From CAYNQN01 sp964530525 (GTDB lineage: Bacteria > Actinomycetota > Acidimicrobiia > Acidimicrobiales > Acidimicrobilacustridaceae): DNA of 30,716 nucleotides. Shown piece by piece: positions 7,900 through 15,499 of this stretch. The stretch lies in NCBI GenBank assembly GCA_964530525.1, contig CAZHBH010000024.1, positions 1-30,716 on the forward strand. The letters run 5' to 3'. The stretch's first letter is position 1. Every line of letters starts with the position of its first letter. The translations under genes and the position numbers were made by a program. The notes under the pieces are model-generated. The model was not told the origin of the DNA, did no database searches, and saw only the letters and a program-made list of their open reading frames with translations.

Positions 7900-9089
7900 C
7901 TAGCCCCCGATCCTGCGGGCTGGGGTGCCTCGACCCCATAGAGGGACGCTGCGTTCTCGAACAGAACCTTGCGCATCACTTGCTCGTCCACGTCTCCGTA
8001 GTGGGTGCGCAGGAACTCTCCCGCCGGCAGGGCGGTTGATGCCGGTCCGGGCGACATGCTCGTGGCGTGGGGGTAGTCGGTCGAGTAGAGGATGTTGTCG
8101 GCGCTGAGCGACCCCCGAGGACCGGCGTCCGTCTCGAACCAGAAGCAGGAGTAGATCTGTCGGCGGAAGTACTCGCTGGGAAGCAGGTCGTAGTCGGGGT
8201 GCTCGCCGCGGACGCCGCAGTTCTCCCACTGCCAGTCCATCGCCTCCAGCAAGAACGGCAACCAGCTCACCCCGCTCTCCACCGATACGAAGCGAAGACG
8301 GGGGAACCGGTGGCAGATGCCTGAGAAGATCACCTCCGAGATGGCGTTCGCGTTGCCCAGGAAGAGGAGCACGGTCTGTTTGGCGCTATTCGCGTGTGGG
8401 CCGTTGCCCTCGTAGCCCTGGGGGAAGAACTGCTTGTCTCCAGACCCGATGTGGAAGTTGATCGGCAGCTCGAGGTCCTGGGCCAGCTCCCAGACGGGCT
8501 CCCATCGCGGGTGGGCGATCGGAGGTAGGCCGAACGTCTCCGGCTGGCTGCCCATGATGATGCCCCGATGACCCGCCTCCTTCGAGCGACGGATCTCGGC
8601 GAGCGTCGCGTCGACGTCCCAGAACGGGACCGTCATCATCGGCAGAAGCCTCCTCGGATCGGCCGAGGCCCAGTCGATGGCGAAGTCGTTGTAGGCGCGC
8701 ACGCAATCGAGCATCAGGTCGGGGTTCCCTAGTCGCAGGTACGAGCCCGCTCCGAAACCACCCACGTTGGGGTAGAAGACTTGTGCCCATACCCCGAAGT
8801 CGTCGAGACGTTCCAGGCGGGCACGCGCATCCCCGCAAGCCGCCTCGGCGACCTCGTCGTAGGACCGCGGCCCGTCCGGGAAGAAGTCTCTGAATCCGGC
8901 CATGGCCACGTTTCCCACGGACAGCTCCGGCTCACCGCCGATGTACCAGGTGTCGATCCCGCTTACCGGGTCACGACGCACGTGGGGGACGTCGTCGCCC
9001 CACTTCTGCGACAATCGTGAAGTCCACAGGTCAGGTGGCTCGAGCACATGCGAGTCCACGTCCACGACCGGTATGCCTTCCAGTGGCAT
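7896..9089 (-). CDS. Amidohydrolase 2 family (ACMSD-like) metal-dependent hydrolase/decarboxylase
   Basis: 397 residues from the ATG at 9087-9089, one base after the livF stop; an upstream start at 9206 would run 39 residues into livF and lacks family similarity. The TIM-barrel metal signature is VVDVDSHV (Asp10, Asp12, His14), then PINFHIGSGD (His near 220) and STDYPHATS (Asp and His near 340) in the C-terminal part. The family includes ACMSD, gamma-resorcylate decarboxylase and ring-opening beta-keto hydrolases. In actinobacteria such genes commonly stand beside acyl-CoA genes of steroid or terpene catabolism. The reaction is probably hydrolysis or decarboxylation of a ring-derived acid; the substrate is unknown. 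Confidence 0.85.
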   Translation of the reverse strand: MPLEGIPVVDVDSHVLEPPDLWTSRLSQKWGDDVPHVRRDPVSGIDTWYIGGEPELSVGNVAMAGFRDFFPDGPRSYDEVAEAACGDARARLERLDDFGVWAQVFYPNVGGFGAGSYLRLGNPDLMLDCVRAYNDFAIDWASADPRRLLPMMTVPFWDVDATLAEIRRSKEAGHRGIIMGSQPETFGLPPIAHPRWEPVWELAQDLELPINFHIGSGDKQFFPQGYEGNGPHANSAKQTVLLFLGNANAISEVIFSGICHRFPRLRFVSVESGVSWLPFLLEAMDWQWENCGVRGEHPDYDLLPSEYFRRQIYSCFWFETDAGPRGSLSADNILYSTDYPHATSMSPGPASTALPAGEFLRTHYGDVDEQVMRKVLFENAASLYGVEAPQPAGSGAR

Positions 9090-9090
9090 G

Positions 9091-9867
9091 TCAGCTCCCT
9101 TCTCCGTCGGCGATGGGATGTGACACACGGTCCTTCGAACCGGGTTGGTCCACCCCGAAGAACGCCGAGTCGATCCGGCGGTCCAGATCTTCCGAGCGCG
9201 GATCACCCTCGTAGGTGACTACTCCCTGCTCGACGAGGACGGCCTTGTCCGCCTCGGCCAGGATGCTCGTGTTCTGCTCGACTGCTACGACCGTGGTCCC
9301 CGAGCTCCTGACGGCGTCCAGCACGGCGAAGACGGCCCCCACCATCTGGGGCGAGAGACCCAACGAGCACTCGTCCACCAAGAGCACCGAGGGATCCGAG
9401 GCCAAGCCGCGGGCGATCGCCAACATCTGCTGCTCGCCTCCCGAGAGCGTCCCGGCGAGCTGCGTGCTGCGCTCCCGAAGCCGAGGGAAGCGCTCGTAGA
9501 GCTGCTCCTTCACCACGGCCAGGTCCTTGCGCCCCCGCCGCGACCAGTGGCCGATCTCGATGTTGTCGTCGACCGTCAGACCAGGGAAGACGTGGCGACC
9601 TTCGGGTACGAGCACGACTCCGTGCCCGACCACGCGCTCGGTCCGCCAACCGGTGATGTCGGTTCCGAGCACCGAGATCCTCCCGGCCGACGGCGGCAGG
9701 GATCCGACTATGGACTTGAGGGTTGAGGTCTTGCCGGCACCGTTCAGTCCGACGACCACGCAAAGCTGACCGGGGTCAACGGTGAAGGAGATGCCGTGTA
9801 GGACCTTGATCTCCCCGTAGTGGGCCTCAAGACCGGTCACCTGTACGGCCGGCGCAGGAGCGGTCAC
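9091..9867 (-). CDS. livF: ABC transporter ATP-binding protein, LivF type
   Basis: A 258-residue ATPase of the branched-chain amino acid (HAAT) importer family. Walker A is GLNGAGKT at 40-47, the signature is LSGGEQQM, Walker B is VLLVDECSLGLSP, and the switch histidine position reads VVAVEQN, as is normal for LivF. The PEGRHVFPGLTVDDNI stretch is typical of LivF. The C-terminal 30 residues are a polar tail beyond the standard end. The start is GTG at 9865-9867 overlapping the livMG stop (GTGA). It energises uptake together with the fused LivM-LivG. Liv-type systems in catabolic islands often carry aromatic or terpenoid acids rather than amino acids. Confidence 0.93.
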   Translation of the reverse strand: MTAPAPAVQVTGLEAHYGEIKVLHGISFTVDPGQLCVVVGLNGAGKTSTLKSIVGSLPPSAGRISVLGTDITGWRTERVVGHGVVLVPEGRHVFPGLTVDDNIEIGHWSRRGRKDLAVVKEQLYERFPRLRERSTQLAGTLSGGEQQMLAIARGLASDPSVLLVDECSLGLSPQMVGAVFAVLDAVRSSGTTVVAVEQNTSILAEADKAVLVEQGVVTYEGDPRSEDLDRRIDSAFFGVDQPGSKDRVSHPIADGEGS

Positions 9868-11747
9868 GCCTTCACCCCCAGATAGGCCTCGATCACCTCG
9901 TCGTCCTGGCGGACGATCTCCGGGATGTCGTGGGCAATCACCCGCCCCGAGCTGAGAGCGACGACGTAGTCGCAGACATCCATCACCAGGGGCACGTGAT
10001 GCTCGATCATGAGCACCGTCACGTTCATGTGGTCACGTATGGCGCGGATCTGCTGCCCGAAGGCACGTGCCTCCTCCCGAGCCATTCCCGACGACGGCTC
10101 GTCGAGGAGGAGCACTCGTGGCTCCATCATCATGATCCCGACGATCTCGACCATCTTCCGGTAGCCGTAAGGAAGGCTGTCAACGCGCTGCGCCGCCAAG
10201 TGCGCGAGGCCCGCCTGCTCGAGCGATTCGAGCACTCGAGTGCGCATCTCCTGGTCGAACTGCCGAGCTGCCGGAAGAGAGAGCACACCCGCCACGACCG
10301 AGTACCCGACTTGGCGGTGGGCCATCATCTCTAGGTTCTCGAGCACCGTCATCTCGGTGATCAGGCCGACGTGTTGGAAGGTGCGCCCTATCCCCAGTTC
10401 GGCGCGCCGGTGCGCCGGCATCGCGCTGATGTCCACGTCGTCGAGCAAGATGCGGCCGCTGGGGCTCGAGATGAACCCGGAGATGACGTTGAACGCCGTC
10501 GTCTTGCCTGCGCCGTTTGGCCCGATCAATCCCGTCACGCACCCCGCTTCGGCTGTGAGCGACACGTCCTCGAGCACTCGCAAGCCCCCGAACGAGACCT
10601 GTATGTGCTCCACCTTCAACGTGGCGGCACCCGTCGGCGCCGTCACGCCGTTGTCGATCGCTGCCGCTCTCGCCGCCAGGCCGCCGTTCGAGCCGACGCC
10701 AGCGCCGACGCTGGCCATCGAGGCCGAAGCCTCTGCGAGGTCAGGTCGCTTCCCCTTCCGCACGAGCCAGTCGAGTCCGTCGGCCATGTCCCCCAAGCCT
10801 TGGGCGACCCCGCCTGGCGTCTTGACCAGGGTGATCACCAGCAGGAGCGAGCCCACTGCCGGAAGAACGAGAGGAACCCTGGTTGGTCCGATCAGATCGA
10901 CGAGCGGACCTATGAGCTCAACCAGGGGCACGAATATCGCCAGGCTGCTCGAAGCGACGATGATGCCGAGCCTCGACCTCAGCCCGCCCACCACGGTCAT
11001 CGTCACGAACAGGAGGGCGAGCTGGACGCTGAACTCGGTGGAGGAGAGGGCCCCTCGCCACTGGGCGTAGAGGGCTCCCGCCAAGCCAGCTGCCGCCCCC
11101 GAGAAGACGAAGGCGATCAGCTTGTAGCGCACCACGTCGATCCCGAGGGCAGATGCAAGGCGATCGTTGGTGCGCACAGCCGCAAGGGCACGACCGACCT
11201 TCGACCTGCCGAAGTTGCCGTCGATCCATCCCACCGCGAAGAGCACCGCTGCCGTAAGCAAGAAGAACGCCAGGTCCGAGCTGGCGAAGAACGGCCGGCC
11301 GGATGTGACACCTGCCGAGCCCCCAGCGAGCCAGTCGAGCTCGAGCACGCTCGACTGCACCGCGATGCCGAACGAAAGCGTGAGCAGGGCGAGGTACAAA
11401 CCCCTGACCCGCAAGGCCACAGCCCCAAGCAGCAGAGCGATCATGACTCCTACGAGCGCACCAGCGATCATGCCGGCGAAGGTGTTGTCTAGCGCGCTGC
11501 TAGCAGTAGCGGCAGCGATGAAGGCCCCGATGCCCACGAAAGCCTGGTGGCCCAGTGACAGCTCTCCGGCGTGGCCGATTATGAAGTTCAGTGAGAGACC
11601 TACCACGGCGTAGATCGCACCCAGAGCGAGCCGGAACTGCCAGATCGGCTCGAGGAAGAACGAGACCACCAACACCCCTCCCGCCGCAACGAAGGGGAGA
11701 AGACGAACCGGCAAGGTGCGCTGCGGCGCGCCGAATGGCCGGCTCAT
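9864..11747 (-). CDS. livMG: Fused ABC permease and ATPase, LivM-LivG
   Basis: 627 residues from the ATG at 11745-11747, which overlaps the livH stop as ATGA; a start 4 codons earlier is also open. Residues 1-320 are a LivM permease with about 8-9 hydrophobic segments, including the family motif NFIIGHAGELSLGHQAFVGIG. Residues about 325-375 are an Ala/Gly-rich linker. Residues 376-627 are a LivG ATPase with Walker A GPNGAGKT at 409-416, the LivG form of the signature (SLPYGYRKMVEI) and Walker B LLLDEP at 546-551. LivF and LivG would form the nucleotide-binding pair. Such fusions exist in actinobacteria but are less common than separate genes. Confidence 0.93.
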   Translation of the reverse strand: MSRPFGAPQRTLPVRLLPFVAAGGVLVVSFFLEPIWQFRLALGAIYAVVGLSLNFIIGHAGELSLGHQAFVGIGAFIAAATASSALDNTFAGMIAGALVGVMIALLLGAVALRVRGLYLALLTLSFGIAVQSSVLELDWLAGGSAGVTSGRPFFASSDLAFFLLTAAVLFAVGWIDGNFGRSKVGRALAAVRTNDRLASALGIDVVRYKLIAFVFSGAAAGLAGALYAQWRGALSSTEFSVQLALLFVTMTVVGGLRSRLGIIVASSSLAIFVPLVELIGPLVDLIGPTRVPLVLPAVGSLLLVITLVKTPGGVAQGLGDMADGLDWLVRKGKRPDLAEASASMASVGAGVGSNGGLAARAAAIDNGVTAPTGAATLKVEHIQVSFGGLRVLEDVSLTAEAGCVTGLIGPNGAGKTTAFNVISGFISSPSGRILLDDVDISAMPAHRRAELGIGRTFQHVGLITEMTVLENLEMMAHRQVGYSVVAGVLSLPAARQFDQEMRTRVLESLEQAGLAHLAAQRVDSLPYGYRKMVEIVGIMMMEPRVLLLDEPSSGMAREEARAFGQQIRAIRDHMNVTVLMIEHHVPLVMDVCDYVVALSSGRVIAHDIPEIVRQDDEVIEAYLGVKA

Positions 11748-12616
11748 CGGGCAAACCACTTCGATCGAGTGAAGAGCCCTTCAGGCTTGAAGAGCATCAC
11801 CGCCAGGAGGATCACGAAGACCCCGACCGTCGACGCGCTCGGGAGAGCTCCGGGGAGGTACCGATAGGCGGCCGCCTCGGCGATGCCCACCAGGATCCCT
11901 CCGATGAAGGCCCCTTGCAGGTTTGTCATGCCGCCGATCACGGCAGCGGCGAAGCCTTGCACCAACGCCCCGTACGTCATGAACCCCGGCGTGATGAACT
12001 GGCTCGGAGCCACCAGGATCCCGCACAGGGCGGCGAGGGCCCCGGCGAACCCCCAGGTGACCAGTCCCACGTACTTGACCGGTACGCCGCAAAGGCGAGC
12101 TGCCATGGGATCTTCGGAGGTAGCTACGAAGGTCCGTCCGAACCGGGTGCGGTTGAAGAAGAGCGTGAGGAGCACGACGAGCAAGACGGCCACGCCCACC
12201 GTCAGCAGCTGCTGTCGCGTCACACCCACCCCCAGTATCGAGACGCTCGAGCCGGTGATGAGTGCTGGGATTGTGCGCGGCTGGTCGCCTGCCAGGATCG
12301 CCTCGCAGGCGATCGTGAAGGTCGCCACGCCTAGCGTCGCCACGATCAGCGTCACCGGGGGGCTGTTCCTCAGCGAGCGGACGATCGTCACGTCGATGAG
12401 GATCCCCGCCACGGCGGCCACAGCCAGGCCCACCAGGCACGCGAACCAGATGGATACGTGGTCGAAAGCGAGGTAGGTCGCGAAGGCTGCGAACGTGCCG
12501 ATCTCCGCATGGGCGAAGTTGAACACCTTCGTCGCCTTGTAGACGATCACAAGGCCTAAGGCGAGCAGTCCGTAGACGCAGCCCGCTACCGCCCCGTTTA
12601 CGAGCACTGAACCCAC
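11744..12616 (-). CDS. livH: ABC transporter permease, LivH type
   Basis: A 290-residue integral membrane protein with about eight hydrophobic segments. Family motifs are GCVYGLLALGLVIVYKATKV, FNFAHAEIGTF near 32-42, TSEDPMAARLCG (about 166-177, the cytoplasmic loop that contacts the ATPase) and GGMTNLQGAFIGG. The start is GTG at 12614-12616 with a strong TAGGAGGG seven bases upstream. It follows the binding-protein gene after 90 bases that contain a stem-loop, so it may be expressed at a lower level than the binding protein. It forms the membrane pore with the LivM half of the next gene product. Confidence 0.93.
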   Translation of the reverse strand: MGSVLVNGAVAGCVYGLLALGLVIVYKATKVFNFAHAEIGTFAAFATYLAFDHVSIWFACLVGLAVAAVAGILIDVTIVRSLRNSPPVTLIVATLGVATFTIACEAILAGDQPRTIPALITGSSVSILGVGVTRQQLLTVGVAVLLVVLLTLFFNRTRFGRTFVATSEDPMAARLCGVPVKYVGLVTWGFAGALAALCGILVAPSQFITPGFMTYGALVQGFAAAVIGGMTNLQGAFIGGILVGIAEAAAYRYLPGALPSASTVGVFVILLAVMLFKPEGLFTRSKWFAR

Positions 12617-12639
12617 GTCGGGCCCTCCTAGGGGTGATT

Positions 12640-12673
12640 GCCCGAGGCCGACCGGGGGGCGCCGGCCTCGGGC
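12640..12673 (-). promoter_or_regulatory. Stem-loop between binding-protein gene and livH
   Basis: A perfect 11-bp inverted repeat, GCCCGAGGCCG at 12640-12650 and CGGCCTCGGGC at 12663-12673, with a 12-base loop. It is the only sizeable gap inside the transporter operon. No T-run follows, so it is more likely an mRNA-stabilising or partial attenuating element than a full terminator. Confidence 0.55.
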
Positions 12674-12706
12674 GGGGTCGATGTCTGGATCACCGTCGAG
12701 TGGAGC

Positions 12707-13993
12707 TCAGCCGCCGTCGAACGAGGTCTCGATCGTCTTGAACTGACCTCGCTGGCAGTCCGAGGCGAGGATGTCGATCCCTTCAGCCCCGAAGTGGTCG
12801 CTAGCCGTGTAGGCGACAGGCGGCATCAGCGTCGTGGTCACTCGGGCGCCTTGCAGGGCTTGCAGGAGCGAGTCGCGGTTCAGGTCGTTTCCTGGCAGAT
12901 CGAGGATGCCGTTGATGATCGACGAGATGGCCCAGATGTTGAGCTCCTGGTCGGTACCCGCGGTGCCCTTCTCATTGGCCATCTGCTTGAACTCAGGCTG
13001 CTCCTTGTCGGCGTAGTCCAACCCAGGAGTCGGGCTGAACGCCGTCGCGTCCCAACGCCCGCCCGTTGCCTTGCAAGCACCCTCCAGCGCCGAGTTGAAG
13101 CCGTTGATCTGAGTCCACTTCGGGAAGTACTCCTGCGCCGTGGCAGTCGTCAGGATTCCGATCTGGGCCTGAGGGTAGATGTTGGTGAAGACGATGTCGG
13201 CACCGGCCTGCTCAAGTTCGGTCGCGATCTGAGCCGTCTGGGCAGGCGTCGGCTGCAGCGGAACACGTTGGTCGTACACAACCTCGATTCCTGCCTCCTT
13301 GGCACCCGCCACCAGGCGGTCGTGCGAGTCGTCGAGGTTGCGGCTGTCCAAGATGAGCAGAGCAAGCTTCTTTGAGCTTGCATCCATCTTCTCAGTCATC
13401 CAGTCGATGATCAGCGGATCGATCTGTGGGTATGTCGCCGTGACCGTGAAGTAGAACGGCAAGCCCTCGAGGCCTTGCTGGGTGATTCCCGTCGAGAAGT
13501 ACGGGACTCGTTGGTCGTTCAGGTACTGAGCGCAAGCCTTTATCTGGTCGGAACCGAACATGCCGATGACAAGCAATGTGGTCTCGCTCAGCTCCTTGCA
13601 AGCCTCGGTTGCCTTGGCTGGGTTCGCCGCATCATCACGAATGACGAGCTCGACTTTGCGTCCAGCAACGGTCTGCCCGTTCTGAGCGATCCAGTCCCAG
13701 TAGAGGTTGGCACCCTTGCTGAAGGATTCGGCCGGGAAGCCGCTCGGCCCACTGATGGGAGCGTGCAATCCGATCCTGATGGTGTTTGCATCGATGCCTG
13801 CGGTCGGATTGGCGGCTTGGACCGCCGCGCCAGATCCCGATCCCGACCCCGATCCCGTGGTTTCCGTGGAAGAGCTGCTGCTGTCACTACTGCAACTGAC
13901 TGCGGTGACCAGGATTGCGGCCACAGCAACGATTGAGATGAGAAGTTGACGATGAGCGCGCCTGGCACCCGTCGCCGTCTCATTGACGACCAT
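12707..13993 (-). CDS. ABC transporter substrate-binding lipoprotein (Liv/HAAT type)
   Basis: A 428-residue extracellular binding protein. A basic N-region, a hydrophobic stretch (about 17-32) and a lipobox VSC with Cys34 mark a lipoprotein signal. A Ser/Thr/Gly-rich linker with repeated Gly-Ser follows (35-60). The periplasmic-binding fold type 1 then begins IRIGLHAPISGPSG and contains GMFGSDQIKACAQYLND and PYFSTGITQQG. The ATG at 13991-13993 has AAAGGAG seven bases upstream. It is the first gene of the long minus-strand operon and should capture the imported substrate. Sequence alone does not tell the ligand; its place among CoA ligases argues against amino acids. Confidence 0.92.
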   Translation of the reverse strand: MVVNETATGARRAHRQLLISIVAVAAILVTAVSCSSDSSSSSTETTGSGSGSGSGAAVQAANPTAGIDANTIRIGLHAPISGPSGFPAESFSKGANLYWDWIAQNGQTVAGRKVELVIRDDAANPAKATEACKELSETTLLVIGMFGSDQIKACAQYLNDQRVPYFSTGITQQGLEGLPFYFTVTATYPQIDPLIIDWMTEKMDASSKKLALLILDSRNLDDSHDRLVAGAKEAGIEVVYDQRVPLQPTPAQTAQIATELEQAGADIVFTNIYPQAQIGILTTATAQEYFPKWTQINGFNSALEGACKATGGRWDATAFSPTPGLDYADKEQPEFKQMANEKGTAGTDQELNIWAISSIINGILDLPGNDLNRDSLLQALQGARVTTTLMPPVAYTASDHFGAEGIDILASDCQRGQFKTIETSFDGG

Positions 13994-14161
13994 TCGACTG
14001 CTCCTTTCCCCTTATTTGCCCCGACGTAGAGTGCGGGATTGAGCTACAAGCATTCAAGGGGTTTCTGTCCACCGAAGCAGCGAGGGCCCGAGACCTTCAA
14101 GGGCCTTCCATTACTCCTGAGAGAAGAGACTTCGCCCGAAAGAAGCGTCAGCCCATGGGGC
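13994..14161 (-). promoter_or_regulatory. Probable promoter region of the transport/catabolic operon
   Basis: 168 bases without a gene, between the second PaaK-like gene and the binding-protein gene. It holds the AAAGGAG ribosome-binding site, two copies of TTCAAGGG (14053-14060 and 14096-14103, 43 bases apart) and TTCG-N6-AGAA at 14131-14144. I could not settle a -35/-10 pair. A terminator for the leftward gene arriving from 14162 would also have to lie here; none is clear. Confidence 0.5.
14131..14144 (-). promoter_or_regulatory. Candidate operator half-palindrome TTCT-N6-CGAA
   Basis: On the minus strand it reads TTCTTTCGGGCGAA. It matches 17629-17642 (TTCTGCTGGGCGAA) at 11 of 14 positions and shares the TTCT-N6-(A/C)GAA pattern with two sites upstream of the hyuA-like gene. 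This is a suggestion only. Confidence 0.3.
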
Positions 14162-15499
14162 TTACGCTCTGAGGTGCACGTAGCTCGTCTTCAGGGCAGT
14201 CCTAGGCAGAGCACCCTCGTCGACTAGAACGATCCTGGTTCCGACCTGTAGGCGCGCACGGATGGCGCCTTGGATCTCCTCGGCCAGGCCTGTTCGGTCG
14301 GGCGGGGGAACCGCCGCACCCACCTCGACCTCAACCTCTACGGGCGGAGAAACCGAGGGCCCTGGCTCATCTATGACGATGCGGATGTGACCCGTCGTAC
14401 GCGGCGAGAAGGAGCCGACGACGTCGCGCACCGCTGTGGGGAAGAGGTTCACCCCGCGCACTATCAACATGTCGTCCGTGCGCCCGAGCGGGGTGATCCT
14501 CGGCGCGGTACGACCTGACTCGGTCGGAGCCATCCGTACCAGCACGTGGTCGCGGCTGCGGAACCGGACGACGGGGGTGGCCTGCCGCTCGACCGCTGTG
14601 TAGACGAGTTCGCCGGTGGCACCGTCCTCGAACGGGACCACAGCTCCGGTCGACGGATCCACGAGCTCGACGTGGACCTCATCGTGGCCGCAGAAGTGCA
14701 TGCCTTCCTCGTCGTCCGATTCAGCCCAGAACGCGCCTGCCACCTCTCCGATCCCCATCACGTCCCGTACCGAGCACGACCACGTGCTTGCCACCTGGGC
14801 ACGGACGGCAGGGATCTGTGCTCCCGGCTCACCGCCCATCAGGATCCGGCGGACCCCCATCTCGCAGGCGGGTAGGCCGAGGACTTCCTCCACCACACCC
14901 GCGAGATGGACGGCGAAGCTCGCTGTCGCCCCGATCGTTGTCACGCCCAGGTGGCGCATGAGCTCGATGGTCCTCTCGGTTCCGCCGGTGACCCCTATGG
15001 GGACGACGGTCGCCCCGAGGGAGGACACCGCGGTGAGCACCGGGACGCCACCGACGAACATCGCCAGGTTGCCCAGGAGCCCGAAGACGTCGTTCTCGCG
15101 AACTCCTGCGGTGTAGAACGCCCGACCCATCACTCGATCCCAGGTGCGAAGGTCGGCTTCGGTCAAAGCGAAGAAGGTGGGGGTCCCGGTGCTCCCCGAA
15201 GAGGCGTGCACGCGGCGGACCTCCATCGGATCAACGCACAGGTGCTCACCCAGAGGCGGGTGGGCCTCCTGGCTTCGCCGCTCGTCCTCCTTGTCGAAGA
15301 ACGGAACGTCCGACATGTCCTTGCTGTGGCGCAGGTCGGCGGGATGGAAGCCCGCCGCATCGTACTTTCGGCGATAGTACGGAGAGGATTCGTAGACCCG
15401 CTCCACCTGGCGGATTGCCCGGGCCAAGGAGCGCTCCTGGACCGCTGGCCAGGCCATCGTCTCCAAAGCCCGGTCGTAGTAGGTTCCATCAAGGCTCAT
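14162..15499 (-). CDS. Second PaaK-like CoA ligase
   Basis: 445 residues from the ATG at 15497-15499, which has GGGAGG close upstream. The open frame continues 50 codons further, but those residues lie over the preceding gene and lack family character. Family features are the ESSPYYRRKYDAAG region near the N terminus, the ATP loop ASSGSTGTPTFF (about 98-109), GIGEVAG near 245, GATGELVYT (about 294-302), and GRTDDMLIVRGVNLFPTAV at the start of the small domain. The end reads ALPRTALKTSYVHLRA, where the lysine of LKT is the expected catalytic lysine. It should make an acyl-CoA from an aryl or alicyclic acid. It overlaps the preceding fused gene by 11 bases, so their products probably act in sequence. 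Confidence 0.87.
   Translation of the reverse strand: MSLDGTYYDRALETMAWPAVQERSLARAIRQVERVYESSPYYRRKYDAAGFHPADLRHSKDMSDVPFFDKEDERRSQEAHPPLGEHLCVDPMEVRRVHASSGSTGTPTFFALTEADLRTWDRVMGRAFYTAGVRENDVFGLLGNLAMFVGGVPVLTAVSSLGATVVPIGVTGGTERTIELMRHLGVTTIGATASFAVHLAGVVEEVLGLPACEMGVRRILMGGEPGAQIPAVRAQVASTWSCSVRDVMGIGEVAGAFWAESDDEEGMHFCGHDEVHVELVDPSTGAVVPFEDGATGELVYTAVERQATPVVRFRSRDHVLVRMAPTESGRTAPRITPLGRTDDMLIVRGVNLFPTAVRDVVGSFSPRTTGHIRIVIDEPGPSVSPPVEVEVEVGAAVPPPDRTGLAEEIQGAIRARLQVGTRIVLVDEGALPRTALKTSYVHLRA

Noticed and set aside
10371..11492. Plus-strand open frame of 373 codons opposite livMG
   Set aside because: It runs antisense to a membrane protein and ATPase with clear motifs; the translation is charged and repetitive.
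13810..13900. Short tandem GATCCC/GACCCC-like repeats
   Set aside because: They encode the Ser/Gly-rich linker after the lipoprotein cysteine and are explained by codon choice in that low-complexity segment.
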